Below, one piece after another: positions 9,053-17,267 of a stretch of 64,000 nucleotides of DNA. The stretch lies in assembly GCA_900104855.1 (NCBI GenBank), contig FNSS01000001.1:6323501-6387500 (forward strand), written 5' to 3'. Numbering within the stretch: position 1 is the stretch's first letter; each line of letters starts with the position of its first letter. Both the position numbers and the translations under genes were made by a program. A model generated the notes under the pieces. It was not told where the DNA came from and did no database searches. It worked only from the letters and a program-made list of their open reading frames with translations. This DNA comes from Rhizobiales bacterium GAS188. GTDB taxonomy: Bacteria > Pseudomonadota > Alphaproteobacteria > Rhizobiales > Beijerinckiaceae.

Positions 9053-9700
9053 ATGTCGATGAAAGCGAGTGCGATTGCTGTCGCTGCCGGGCTTGGTCTG
9101 TTCTTGGGTGCGAATTCCGCTTATGCCTGCAAAGGCCCGCATGTGCAGTTCAGCGACGATTTCCGCGAAGTCGATCAGACTTGGGGAACGGAGCAGGACG
9201 GCGACGCGGTCACCGTCGAGGACGGCAAGGTCAAGTTCAAGGCCGATGCCGATGCCGGCTACGCCGTTCTCTACGGCGGAGCGCTGTTCGACGACGCCGA
9301 TATCTGCGTCACGGTGCAGATGCCGAATAATTTCAAGCAGGGCGACACCATCGAGGCCGGCCCGCTGTTCTGGGCGCAAGACCACAGCAATTACTATTAT
9401 TTCGAGATCGATCCCAACGGCAAGGTCGCGCTCGAGCGCAAGGTCAAGGGCAAATGGGTGACGGTGCTCGGCTGGCGCCAGATCCCGAGCGCCAAGACCG
9501 GAGGTGGCTCCAAGAACGTGATGCGGGTGACGACCAGCGGCAACTCGATCACGCTCTACCTCAACGACACCAAGGTCGCGACCGTGAAGGGCCAGCAGCC
9601 CGATGGCGGCGGCCAGATCGGGCTGCGCGCCGACTCCGAGAAGGAGAAGCGCGATACCTGGAAGTTCAGCGCCCTGAAGGTCACCGACGTCGCCCAATAA
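9053..9700 (+). CDS. Secreted beta-sandwich-like protein, paralogue 1
   Basis: A 215-residue protein with a clear signal peptide (positive start, hydrophobic core AIAVAAGLGLFLGANSAYA) followed by CKGPHVQFSDDFREVD. The body is rich in short beta-type segments, aromatic residues and glycine, with motifs such as GPLFWAQDHSNYYYFEID and TSGNSITLYLNDTKVA that resemble the concanavalin/LamG-like jelly-roll domains (DUF1080-like) found in extracytoplasmic glycan-binding or glycan-hydrolysing proteins. I cannot identify catalytic residues. A close paralogue lies 282 bp downstream on the same strand. Function unknown. Confidence 0.85.
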   Translation: MSMKASAIAVAAGLGLFLGANSAYACKGPHVQFSDDFREVDQTWGTEQDGDAVTVEDGKVKFKADADAGYAVLYGGALFDDADICVTVQMPNNFKQGDTIEAGPLFWAQDHSNYYYFEIDPNGKVALERKVKGKWVTVLGWRQIPSAKTGGGSKNVMRVTTSGNSITLYLNDTKVATVKGQQPDGGGQIGLRADSEKEKRDTWKFSALKVTDVAQ

Positions 9701-9982
9701 GACTCGCCCGGGCGCGCCTCGAGGAGATGAGATCGAGCGCCCCGCCTCAGATATCGGCAGCGGCTGCGCTCGCCGACATGATGAGACAGCAACGCCGGCT
9801 CGCCATGAGCCGGCGTTGTCGTATATGATGACGATCAAAAGCGGTGTCGACGCATCTTGCCGCGGGTGCAGCTCTCCACTGTCGCCCCTCAGGACAGGCG
9901 CGATAGTGGAGAGCGGCATCGAGGATCGGAGCGACCGGTCCTTCGCTTGAGCCGCCAAAGGCTGGTGAATGGGGAGTGTGTC

Positions 9983-10621
9983 GTGTCGCACAGGTCGCGT
10001 TTGATCGTCATCGCAGCCGGCATGATGCTGGTCGCCGGCCCGGCCCTCGCCTGCAAGGGTGTCAACGTCAAGTTCACGGATGATTTCCGTCAGGTGGACG
10101 ATAGTTGGGGCATCGATCCCAAATCCGACACCGTGAGCGTCGAGGACGGCAAGGTGAAGGTCAAGGCCGATCCGAGCGGCGGCTATACCGTGCTCTACGG
10201 TGGCTCGATCTTCGACGATGCGGATCTCTGCGTGACTGTGCAGGTGCCGAACAACACCGGCAATAGCGACCAGCTCGCCGCGGGTCCGGTCTTCTGGGCC
10301 CAGGACTACAATAATTACTACACTTTCGACATCACGCCCGGCGGCCAGGCTGCGATCGTGCGGCGGGTCAAGGGCAAATGGATCTATGTCCTCGATTACC
10401 GCAAGACCGACGGCATCAAGACCCAGCCGGGCGACAAGAACGTGCTGCGCGTCACGACCAGCGGCAACTCGATCACCACCTATATCAACGACGTGAAATT
10501 CGCGTCGGTGAAGGCCCAGGTGCCCGAGAGCGGCGGCCAGATCGGGCTGCATGCCGAATCCGAGCAGGCGCATCGCGATACCTGGAAATTCCTGAACCTC
10601 AAGGTCACCGACCTGCCGTGA
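9983..10621 (+). CDS. Secreted beta-sandwich-like protein, paralogue 2
   Basis: A 212-residue paralogue of the preceding protein. The start is probably the GTG at 9983, preceded by GGGGAG with 6-bp spacing, giving the signal peptide SRLIVIAAGMMLVAGPALA and the mature start CKGVNVKFTDDFRQVD. The shared segments DDFR-VD-WG, VEDGKVK-KAD, VLYGG-FDDAD-CVTVQ-PNN, VTTSGNSIT and RDTWKF align over the whole length without large gaps, so the pair arose by tandem duplication. The two cysteines (mature N-terminus and DLCVTVQ) are conserved in both and could form a disulfide. Function unknown. Confidence 0.83.
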   Translation: MSHRSRLIVIAAGMMLVAGPALACKGVNVKFTDDFRQVDDSWGIDPKSDTVSVEDGKVKVKADPSGGYTVLYGGSIFDDADLCVTVQVPNNTGNSDQLAAGPVFWAQDYNNYYTFDITPGGQAAIVRRVKGKWIYVLDYRKTDGIKTQPGDKNVLRVTTSGNSITTYINDVKFASVKAQVPESGGQIGLHAESEQAHRDTWKFLNLKVTDLP

Positions 10622-10669
10622 CGGCCGTGTCGAGGCCGATCTCCGCCGCGCCCTCCGGGAGCCCCTTCG

Positions 10670-11311
10670 ATGCCGCTGCAGAACCGGGTGACGCCATTCG
10701 GCGAGATCGTCGCGACCCCTGAGCGCGGCACCCTTTTCGGCATTCGGGGAGGGCGCATCCACGATCCCGTGACACGCACCTTGCTGAAGCGCCGCTTCAC
10801 TTCGAGGCGCTGGATATGCTGTGAACTGCAGTTCAAAGGCCGCAAGCACGAAGTATTCGGCCATGGATATACGGCACTGTTTTTCCTGGACGAGGCGACG
10901 GCGTTCGCGGCCGGGCACCGTCCCTGCTTCGAATGCCGCCGAGCCGATGCCCTGCGCTTCCGCGAGGCTTTCGCGCGAGGCAACGGGCTGACATCGCTGC
11001 CGCTCGCCGACGAGATGGATCTACGCCTGCATGCCGAGCGGCTCGCCCCATCCGTCCGCGAAGCGGATCGGTCCCGCTTGCCCGATGGTGCGATGGTGGC
11101 CCGCGAGGGCAAGCCTTGCCTCGTGCTCGGCGGCGAGCTCCTCGTCTGGACGCATTCCGGCTACCTGCCGCTGACGGACAAGCGAAAGCCGCCGCTCCTC
11201 CTCTTGACGCCGCCCTCGACGGTCGCGGCGCTTGGCGCCGGATTCCGCGCCCGCCTGCATCCGACCGCTGTCGGGCTCACTGAGCCTCGCGCAGGGCCTC
11301 GCGGGCGATGA
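10670..11311 (+). CDS. Conserved hypothetical protein with [11 protein letters not shown] motif
   Basis: A 213-residue cytoplasmic protein with no signal peptide. The most distinctive segment is [20 protein letters not shown], a CxxC pair in a basic setting that resembles metal-binding or Ada-like motifs, but a second cysteine pair that would complete a zinc site is not obvious; C47-C48 in [20 protein letters not shown] could contribute. The C-terminal half contains [27 protein letters not shown] do not recognise a characterised family. The 3' end overlaps the convergent acyl-CoA dehydrogenase gene by 35 bp. Confidence 0.75.
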   Translation: MPLQNRVTPFGEIVATPERGTLFGIRGGRIHDPVTRTLLKRRFTSRRWICCELQFKGRKHEVFGHGYTALFFLDEATAFAAGHRPCFECRRADALRFREAFARGNGLTSLPLADEMDLRLHAERLAPSVREADRSRLPDGAMVAREGKPCLVLGGELLVWTHSGYLPLTDKRKPPLLLLTPPSTVAALGAGFRARLHPTAVGLTEPRAGPRGR

Positions 11312-12434
11312 TCAGGCGCTGGATCTCGGACGCGCCCTCATAGATGCGCGTGACGCGTGCATCACGCGCCAGGCGCTCGACCGGATAGTCGCGCGTATAG
11401 CCCGCTCCCCCATGGATCTGGATCGCCGCGTCGGTCGAGCGCATCGCGGCTTCCGAGGCGAACAGCTTCGCCATCGAGGCCGCCTTGCCATAGGGCTGTC
11501 CCTGATCCTTGAGATGGGCCGCTTCCAGGATGAGGAGGCGCGCCGCCGCCAGATCCACTTCCCGGTCGGCGATCAGCCATTGCAGCCCCTGGAAATCCGC
11601 GAGCTTCTGGCCGAATTGCCGGCGCTCCTTTGCGTAGGCCTTGGCCGCGTCCATGGCGGCGCGCGCAATGCCGAGCGACAGAGAAGCGATGCCGATGCGT
11701 CCTCCGGCGAGCTCGCCGACCGCGATGCGATAACCGTCATTCTCGCGCCCCATCAGCGCGCCGGCATCGAGGCGGCAATTGTCGAAATGTACCGCATTGG
11801 TGGGAGAGCCGGTCTGCCCCATCTTCGTCTCGGCCTTGCCGATCGCGAGGCCAGGTTGCGTGCGCTCGACCAGGAAGCAGGAGATCCCCTTGCCGCGCGG
11901 CGCCTGCGGATCGGTCACGGCCCAGACCACGAAGAGCGCCGCGAATTCGGCGCTCGTGATGTAGAGCTTCGAGCCGTTGAGCAGCCAGCCATCACCGTCG
12001 CGCTTCGCCGTGGTGCGCATGCCCGTCGGGTCGGAACCCGCGGCGCTCTCGGTCAGGCAAAATCCCGCCGCCGGATAGTCTCCGCCGGCGATGCGCGGCA
12101 GGTGACGCTGGCGCTGCGCTTGCGATCCGACAGCCTCGATGATCTCGGCGACCATATTGGTCACCGATGCGGTCACGCCAGTCGCCGCACAGGCATAGCC
12201 GATCTCCTCGATGGCGAGCGCGAAGGCGACGGTGCCCGCTTCGCTCCCCCCATATTCGGCCCTGACATTGAGGGCCATCAGGCCGTTCTCGGCGAGCAGC
12301 TTCAGATTGGCCATGAGCTCGTCGCGGCCCTCGCCGCGATCGAGCCTTGCGGCGAGCGGCGCCAGCCGGTCGGCGGCGATGCGTCGCACCTGATCGCGGA
12401 TCATCTGCTCCTCGGCCGTCAACGCGAATTCCAT
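11277..12434 (-). CDS. Acyl-CoA dehydrogenase
   Basis: A 385-residue flavin-dependent acyl-CoA dehydrogenase. The start at 12434 ([18 protein letters not shown]) fits the family; a longer frame adds 27 unrelated residues. Visible features are the FAD/substrate segment [15 protein letters not shown], the middle domain [16 protein letters not shown], the helix motif [20 protein letters not shown], and the C-terminal [20 protein letters not shown] with the catalytic glutamate region [14 protein letters not shown]. The catalytic base is the Glu of IYEG, as in short and medium chain enzymes. It stands alone, so the acyl substrate cannot be named. Confidence 0.93.
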   Translation of the reverse strand: MEFALTAEEQMIRDQVRRIAADRLAPLAARLDRGEGRDELMANLKLLAENGLMALNVRAEYGGSEAGTVAFALAIEEIGYACAATGVTASVTNMVAEIIEAVGSQAQRQRHLPRIAGGDYPAAGFCLTESAAGSDPTGMRTTAKRDGDGWLLNGSKLYITSAEFAALFVVWAVTDPQAPRGKGISCFLVERTQPGLAIGKAETKMGQTGSPTNAVHFDNCRLDAGALMGRENDGYRIAVGELAGGRIGIASLSLGIARAAMDAAKAYAKERRQFGQKLADFQGLQWLIADREVDLAAARLLILEAAHLKDQGQPYGKAASMAKLFASEAAMRSTDAAIQIHGGAGYTRDYPVERLARDARVTRIYEGASEIQRLIIAREALREAQ

Positions 12435-12704
12435 GGAGACATCCCGAATGTGAAAGGCTTGTCCGATGATATGCGACCTTGCCCCAAGTTGCGCGAAATT
12501 TGCGTGCAAAACCAAGTGCGGATCTCATCTGCGGCGAGCCGCCAAGGCCCGCGCGGGGCTTGGCCGGAGGGCCGCGGGAGGGCCCGCGATGCCGCTTGAC
12601 CTGGCAGCGCGTCGGCCTCAAGCCAAGCGGCTCGCCAATCGATGGTTGACAGGAGCGCGAGGCGCGACTAAGCGGGCCGCCTCTCCACCGCGAAGGAAGT
12701 TGAC

Positions 12705-13082
12705 GTGGCCAAAGCCGAGCTGGGCACGAAGCGCCAATGCCGTAACTGCAGTAGCCGCTTCTATGACCTGAACCGCGACCCGATCATCTGCCCGAAATGC
12801 GCCACGGTGTTCCAGCTCCATGAGCTGAAGCCCACGCCGCAAGGAACCGCGGATGCGGTCGCCGAGGACGACGTCAAGGTCGAGGCCGCGGCGGGTCCGG
12901 AGCTCGTCTCCCTGGAGGAGGCCGATGCGGGAGCGGCCGAGAAGGTGCTGGTCGCCGACGAAGACGTGGATGCGACCGAGGCCGATGTCGCCGACTCGAC
13001 TTTCCTCGAGGAAGAGGAGGAAGGCGACGACGATGTGACGACCCTCATCGATGGCGACATCGAAGATGATGAGGAAGCTTGA
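12705..13082 (+). CDS. TIGR02300 family zinc-ribbon/acidic protein
   Basis: A 125-residue protein. The N-terminus (AELGTKRQCRNCSSRFYDLN, then DPIICPKCATVF) has two CxxC pairs that make a zinc ribbon, and the rest is a long acidic tail rich in Glu and Asp (for example LEEEEEGDDDVTTLIDGDIE). This architecture is TIGR02300, a family found widely in alphaproteobacteria with unknown function. It lies 66 bp before the tRNA-Ala gene on the same strand. Confidence 0.92.
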   Translation: MAKAELGTKRQCRNCSSRFYDLNRDPIICPKCATVFQLHELKPTPQGTADAVAEDDVKVEAAAGPELVSLEEADAGAAEKVLVADEDVDATEADVADSTFLEEEEEGDDDVTTLIDGDIEDDEEA

Positions 13083-13148
13083 GATTGCGGCGCTGGTCCG
13101 CTAGATAGACGTTCGTCCGGGTGCTCCCCAAAGCGCCCGCAGGTTGAT

Positions 13149-13238
<90 letters not shown>

Positions 13239-13331
13239 TTGGCGGGCAAAGCCTACCAAATCAGAGGCTCTTGCGCCTGATCGGGGCGACGTTTGGGGCA
13301 ACGGCGGTCTAAATTCGCGGGGGTGGACAAA

Positions 13332-13484
13332 ATGAGGTGGCTGAATCTGGGAGCGTTCGTCTTCGGCATAGCTGCAGCGCTCTTGTGGTTCATGTCGGCT
13401 TCGGACCTTCCGTCGATGAGGGCTGCCCAACTCAATCGACTGGCAGCCTTTGCGACGTGTCTATCGGTGCTCTGCGTGCCGTGA
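13332..13484 (+). CDS. Small membrane protein
   Basis: A 50-residue frame starting at ATG 13332 (MRWLNLGAFVFGIAAALLWF) with a strong first membrane helix and a second weaker hydrophobic stretch ending AAFATCLSVLCVP. An upstream in-frame start at 13293 would add 13 residues but lies in the repeat extension. Not recognised. Small two-helix proteins of this kind are common next to tRNA genes in rhizobia, but the role is unknown. Confidence 0.5.
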   Translation: MRWLNLGAFVFGIAAALLWFMSASDLPSMRAAQLNRLAAFATCLSVLCVP

Positions 13485-13812
13485 AGTCCGGAATCGAGTT
13501 GCGGCGCGGCTGACGCGTAGCGATAGAAGCGGGGCCTCGCGATGGCTTGCAAATTCGATGTCGACAAAGGTTCGACGGCGGCGCGTCCCTCGAGGGTGAC
13601 GCTCGCGCCTTCGCCGAGCGCGAGGCCAGGAAGGCCGGCCTGATCGATTTTGAGCCGCAGCGATGGCGATATTCAACTCTCCACAGAGGCTGTTTTTCCT
13701 CTAGCAATGCGGTGCTGAGAGGGGCGATTGGGTTACCGCAAAATTCCGAGACACCCGCCGGATTGACTCGTGACATGGTCGACTGTCTTCGGGGAAGTCG
13801 CAGGAGGGTCTT
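13485..13812. other. Island interior without a clear gene
   Basis: No supported gene. A plus-strand frame around 13560-13680 contains the stretch ASLEGDARAFAEREARKAGL followed by IDFEPQRWRY, which looks protein-like, but it lacks a convincing start and runs on without family similarity; it may be a decayed coding fragment of the inserted element. Confidence 0.35.
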
Positions 13813-14043
13813 ATGTTCAAGCTTGCGTCCGTCTTCTCGTCTGTTTTGACAATTGGCTTGATTTTCGCCGCCGCAGGTGAGGCGCAGGCTCTCACCGAAA
13901 TTCAGGCACGCGCTCAGTGTTGGAAAGAAATTGGGATCCCCAATCCCCTTAAGGCGAGGGGAGCGGACAAATATGTGCCGCAAATCAACACGTGCGTCGG
14001 GGCGAAGATGAAAGGCGCTGCAGCTTCTCCGCTCAAGAAATAG
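13813..14043 (+). CDS. Small secreted protein
   Basis: A 76-residue protein with a typical signal peptide (MFKLASVFSSVLTIGLIF, cleavage near EAQA) and a 45-residue mature part with two cysteines (RAQCWKEIG and INTCVGAKMK) that could form a disulfide, ending in a lysine-rich tail. Starts with a good ribosome binding site (GGAGG before ATG). The pattern resembles small rhizobial periplasmic proteins of unknown function. Confidence 0.6.
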   Translation: MFKLASVFSSVLTIGLIFAAAGEAQALTEIQARAQCWKEIGIPNPLKARGADKYVPQINTCVGAKMKGAAASPLKK

Positions 14044-14192
14044 CCGCTTTGAGGTAAGGCGCTTCTTTCCCCTCAATCGATCAGATCCGCCTTCCTGGCC
14101 ATGCGCTCGGCGAAGACAGGAACTTCACCAGGCGTCGCCATGGGCGCGCACAAGGATCAGGATTGCCCGCCAAAGGCTGACCCAGGTGTCGC

Positions 14193-14457
14193 TCATGACT
14201 GCTTAGCTCCCGCGAGCCGGACCACATTGCCGCCGGGCGCCGGCTCGACGATCTCCTTGAGCGGCGCGGCCCATAGCTCGAGCGCCCGGCGCTTCTCATT
14301 CCGATAGCCGTGGAGATCGTAGGTTGAGCGCACGCCGCGCTTTCTTGTGAGCAATGACAAGCTCGGCGATGTCCGACGGCACCGGCAGGCCTCCGAGATG
14401 CGTGCGCATGGTTCGGCGCAGGTCATGGAAGGTCCAGCGGGGAGGGGCCTTCGGGTG
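14193..14457 (-). pseudogene. Tyrosine integrase, C-terminal fragment, frameshifted
   Basis: The minus strand encodes the end of a phage-type integrase in two frames. The first gives WTFHDLRRTMRTHLGGLP and then VPSDIAELVIAHKK, which holds the HxxR box of tyrosine recombinases (HDLR). The second continues with KRGVRSTYDLHGYRNEKRRA and LELWAAPLKEIV, containing the catalytic tyrosine region and the usual family C-terminus. A single-base frameshift near 14335-14346 joins them. An in-frame stop at 14458-14460 and the repeat beyond it show that all N-terminal parts are gone. The stop overlaps (TGATG style) a 23-codon frame at 14125-14196 (MSDTWVSLWRAILILVRAHG). Confidence 0.85.
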
Positions 14458-14481
14458 TTATCTGGCGATCAAGGATCAATT

Positions 14482-14544
14482 TTGAATGGCATTCAAGAGG
14501 TCGGCGGTTCGATTCCGCCTGGCTCCACCAAACAAATCAAGCAA
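14482..14544 (+). repeat. Direct repeat, distal attachment site (attR-like)
   Basis: Exact 63-bp copy of 13176-13238, containing the 3' half of tRNA-Ala (anticodon arm, variable loop, T arm, acceptor 3' strand, CCA) but not the 5' half. It cannot fold into a tRNA and is therefore an attachment-site copy and not a second gene. Confidence 0.9.
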
Positions 14545-14731
14545 ATAGCGGGCAAAGCCTGCCATTTCCGAGGCCCTGGCGTCTGGTCGGGGCAATTTTC
14601 CAGGCAGCACATTGCGAGTTCGGGATGGAAAGCTTCCTGAGCTTCGCCCGATTGGCCCTCAGTCGCGATCCTCGCTGGCATTGGCTTTGCTTGGAGCGAC
14701 CTGACCGCTGGCACGCTGATCGAGCAAGGCC

Positions 14732-14905
14732 ATGAATGCGAAGATGTCACCCTCGGAGAAAATCGTCACCGGTCTCGCCATCGCCGTTGTGATTGCGGGC
14801 TTCGCGTCGGGCGTGTTCGCCAAGCCCGCCGGCACGGGGCCCCACGGTGTGTCGCCCGCCGTCCATGTGTCGGCAAGCCAGGTTCACCGCGAGCCGGCCC
14901 GTTGA
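14732..14905 (+). CDS. Small protein with N-terminal membrane segment
   Basis: A 57-residue frame beginning MNAKMSPSEKIVTGLAIAVV and continuing IAGFASGVFAKPAGTGPHGV, i.e. a short polar start, one hydrophobic helix or signal sequence, and a Pro/His/Ser-rich mature end. There is an AGCAAGG upstream of the ATG. It is shorter than most gene callers accept. Not recognised. Confidence 0.45.
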   Translation: MNAKMSPSEKIVTGLAIAVVIAGFASGVFAKPAGTGPHGVSPAVHVSASQVHREPAR

Positions 14906-15111
14906 GCCCAAGAGGCGGGGCTCCAAACCTCATCTGCACGGCATGGCGCTGCAAAACGGCATAGCGTTGTAAAACCGGCGCGAAATTCCAGCCTTGCGTG
15001 ATGCGTGATCGTTGGTGAACGAGCTGCGGCCCGCAGGCTGCTCGGCGCCGGGCCCGCATCCCCCGGTCCCCTCGCAGGTCGAGGGGGCATCTTTTTGGCG
15101 GATCGGAACGG

Positions 15112-15252
15112 CTAGCGCAGCGAGTAGATCTTGAGCGCGAGCCAGATCACAAACGCGATCCATGCGAGTGTCAGAAGACCCCCGATCGAGAGGATCAAGA
15201 GCGCCGCGGCGTCCGATATGCGTCGGGTCGATTTCGTATCAATCTGGGTCAT
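15112..15252 (-). CDS. Small single-helix membrane protein
   Basis: A 46-residue frame from ATG 15252, with GAGGG 7-8 bp upstream. The protein starts MTQIDTKSTRRISDAAALLI and has one long membrane helix ending WIAFVIWLALKIYSLR. An upstream in-frame ATG at 15417 would add 55 residues without similarity to a signal or domain. Not recognised. Confidence 0.5.
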   Translation of the reverse strand: MTQIDTKSTRRISDAAALLILSIGGLLTLAWIAFVIWLALKIYSLR

Positions 15253-15438
15253 ATGGCAGCCCTCGCGAAGTCCGCTCAATTGACTGAGCCTGCCAAGGTG
15301 CAAACGGGGCGCCAGGCTTTCGATGTCGGTCGATCGAGGCGTCCCACCGGCATGCACCCATCTCGTTGCGGGAGTTCGCGCCGACGTTGATCGTGAAGTT
15401 GGCAGATGATATGTCACGTATCATCTGACGAATCAGCG

Positions 15439-15699
15439 ATGAATAGACGGCCATCCGGCATGCCGCAGATCACCGGAGCCCAGATGCGAGCTGCTCGCGC
15501 CTTGCTGCGCTTGCGCGCCGAAGATTTGGCGCAAGCCTCCAAGGTCGGCATCGCCACCATTCGCAGGGCCGAGGCGATTGACGGCACGACGTCGATGACC
15601 GAACCCAATGCTGACGCCATCCGCCGTGCCCTCGAGATGGCCGGCGTGATCTTCGTCGAGGAAGACGGTGAGGGACGAGGAGTGAGATTCAAGAAATGA
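15439..15699 (+). CDS. Helix-turn-helix transcriptional regulator (XRE type)
   Basis: An 86-residue DNA-binding protein; ATG 15439 is chosen over 15406, which would add eleven residues. The helix-turn-helix is in ITGAQMRAARALLRLRAEDL followed by AQASKVGIATIRRAEA, as in Cro/CI-type regulators, and the C-terminal part EPNADAIRRALEMAGVIFVE is typical of short rhizobial XRE proteins. It overlaps the following lipoprotein gene by 4 bp (ATGA), so both are cotranslated. Target unknown; autoregulation is plausible. Confidence 0.82.
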   Translation: MNRRPSGMPQITGAQMRAARALLRLRAEDLAQASKVGIATIRRAEAIDGTTSMTEPNADAIRRALEMAGVIFVEEDGEGRGVRFKK

Positions 15700-16172
15700 G
15701 ACGCGCAATCGTTGCAATATCGTTGTGCCTTGTCCTTGCTGGATGTGGGACGACCGATGAGAAGCAGTCCGGTCTCGATGTCCGGCAGCTATCGGATGGT
15801 GAGAAGCAGGCTCTCGCTCGTTCCTTGTCGCAGAAGCTGAGCGACCCCGGCGGTGCGCAGTTCAAATGGATGCCGGTCGTGGGCGCACCCGTGGCCGAAT
15901 CGAAATGGATTCCGACTTTCTCGACATCGAAGGGCAGCCCACCCCTCGGCTATTGTGCTCTCGTCAGCGAAAGGGGAGGAGGCTTTCGCATATTCTCCGC
16001 GACCATCGCGGCGAACTCGGGCGGCCAATACGATCACGGCGCGATCGACAATGTCGAGGGTTCTGCAGTCAGCCCGGGCGCGCCGGGCACCAAAGTAACG
16101 GCGGCGACGCACGGACCCGTCGAAGATCGGTGCCGCGGCCTCGGCTATTCGGATTTCAGCTTGGCGCAGTGA
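15696..16172 (+). CDS. Putative lipoprotein
   Basis: A 158-residue lipoprotein. The signal MRRAIVAISLCLVLAGCG has a lipobox (LAGC) that gives a lipidated Cys at about position 17. The mature region begins GTTDEKQSGLDVRQLSDGEK and has two further Cys (GYCALVSERG and DRCRGLGYS). A related domain is seen in other rhizobial secreted proteins, but I cannot name it. Translationally coupled to the XRE regulator upstream. Confidence 0.75.
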   Translation: MRRAIVAISLCLVLAGCGTTDEKQSGLDVRQLSDGEKQALARSLSQKLSDPGGAQFKWMPVVGAPVAESKWIPTFSTSKGSPPLGYCALVSERGGGFRIFSATIAANSGGQYDHGAIDNVEGSAVSPGAPGTKVTAATHGPVEDRCRGLGYSDFSLAQ

Positions 16173-16310
16173 GACGATGCGAGCGACCGATCGCAACCGG
16201 ATCGATCCTTCCGGCGCTGCGTCGGAACTTATGATGCCGGCTTGCGTTTCAATTCTGCCCAACTGTCAGGCGATAACAGATCCGGTTCAGCCCATAGGGG
16301 AGCGATCACC

Positions 16311-16709
16311 ATGACGTGTCGAACAGGAATTTTGAGTGCCTGCCTGGGCGTGCTCGCGCTCGGCGCGGCCAGCCTTCCGGCCGGCGCCGAAGATGGGCGG
16401 AGCGGTGCTGCGGCCGCAGGCATTGTGACGGGCCTCGCCGCCGATGCGGCAGCCGGACAACAGGGCTCCGATGGTCTGCGCCACGGCGATGGCGATGGAT
16501 GGCGCGTCCGCCTCTGGAATGTCCAAGACGAAGGATGGCGCCGTCGCCGTTGGGGTGGCGATGGCGATGAAGACGGATGGCGTCGTCGCCGCTGGGGCGG
16601 CGATGGCGATGAGGATGGGTGGCGTCGTCGCCGTTGGGGCGGCGACGACGATGAAGATCCGTGGCGTCGTCGTCGCATCTGGTGCTACTACCACCCCTAT
16701 CGTTGCTGA
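16311..16709 (+). CDS. Secreted Trp/Arg/Asp-rich repeat protein
   Basis: A 132-residue protein from ATG 16311, preceded by AGGGGAG. A signal peptide (GILSACLGVLALGAASLPAGA) is followed by an Ala/Gly stretch and then a 14-residue repeat, GWRRRRWGGDGDED, present three times plus a partial fourth copy, ending IWCYYHPYRC. The alternation of Arg clusters with Asp clusters and Trp is unusual. Two other frames through the repeat are also open, so the frame choice rests on the signal peptide and the ribosome binding site. Function unknown. Confidence 0.65.
   Translation: MTCRTGILSACLGVLALGAASLPAGAEDGRSGAAAAGIVTGLAADAAAGQQGSDGLRHGDGDGWRVRLWNVQDEGWRRRRWGGDGDEDGWRRRRWGGDGDEDGWRRRRWGGDDDEDPWRRRRIWCYYHPYRC
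16533..16676 (+). repeat. 42-bp coding tandem repeat
   Basis: Three full units of 42 bp (16533-16574, 16575-16616, 16617-16658) and an 18-bp partial unit, each coding for 14 residues (GWRRRRWGGDGDED type). Units differ by only a few bases. The length is a multiple of three, so changes in copy number keep the frame. Confidence 0.85.
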
Positions 16710-16801
16710 TCTTCCGAGAATTGCCGATCGCCGCCGGAAGCGCGTGAGCTCACTCCATCGTGACGCGGGCTCGTCCGCGACGTGAGAAGCAAACGCGCCT
16801 C

Positions 16802-16828
16802 CCTTCTCCCGCTCTTCGCGGGAGAAGG
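16802..16828. terminator. Perfect 11-bp hairpin, REP-like
   Basis: CCTTCTCCCGC pairs with GCGGGAGAAGG around a 5-nt loop (TCTTC). It follows the stop of the repeat-protein gene by 92 bp. It lacks a T tract and belongs to a repeat family also seen at 17109 and 38365, so it may be a REP-type element that also stops transcription. Confidence 0.5.
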
Positions 16829-17108
16829 TGCCCGAACGAAGTGAGGGCGGATGAGGGACGCTGGTGAAGCGCTCGACCGCCTCTCACGCGCCTCGAGGGC
16901 GAGTGAGGGAAAAGCGCGATCCACGCAAGGGAAAGTGCGTGAATCGCCGAGCGTTCGTGGTGGGAGTGCCGGAACGAAGTGAGGGCGGAGGGAGGGCAAC
17001 CTCACGACCGCACTCCCTTCATTGGAACGCCTCCCCTTGAGCAAACCATCATCCTATCTCTGACGCGGCCGCAAGCTCACCCTCATCCGCCCTCACTGCG
17101 TTCGGGCA

Positions 17109-17139
17109 CCTTCTCCCGCGCGAAGGGCGCGGGAGAAGG
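17109..17139. repeat. Perfect 13-bp hairpin, REP-like
   Basis: CCTTCTCCCGCGC pairs with GCGCGGGAGAAGG around GAAGG. The sequence is close to the hairpins at 16802-16828 and 38365-38401. Confidence 0.6.
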
Positions 17140-17267
17140 AGGCGCGTGTAACAGCTCGCGACAGGCCGCTTGACTGTCCGCGGCCGTGGCATACCATATA
17201 CATAAGACCGGCTATTCGTCCGGCGACTGGGAGGCTGAGATCGGCGGCCGACATTCAAGGTGTTGCG

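Larger units (their letters stand above)
16710..17267. other. 558-bp intergenic region with REP-like hairpins
   Basis: No gene. The region holds two long hairpins (16802-16828 and 17109-17139) set in opposite orientation within longer related blocks: CCCGAACGAAGTGAGGGCGG near 16829 and its complement near 17089-17108, with a further partial copy near 16972-16988. A TTGACT at 17170-17175 and the ATACCATATACAT stretch at 17191-17203 may be part of the promoter or operator of the GntR gene. Confidence 0.55.

Noticed and set aside
8712..9062. A 116-codon plus-strand frame after lutC
   Set aside because: Begins inside the duplicated lutC end, has no ribosome binding site and overlaps the next gene start; Cys-rich by chance.
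8963..10918. A 651-codon minus-strand frame across the two secreted-protein genes
   Set aside because: Antisense to two genes with signal peptides; it has no family similarity and is an effect of high GC.
14482..14533. Second tRNA-Ala gene
   Set aside because: Only the 3' part is present; the acceptor 5' strand and D arm are missing, so it is an attachment-site copy.
16444..16785. Alternative plus-strand frame through the 42-bp repeats
   Set aside because: It lacks a signal peptide and a ribosome binding site; the frame at 16311-16709 has both.
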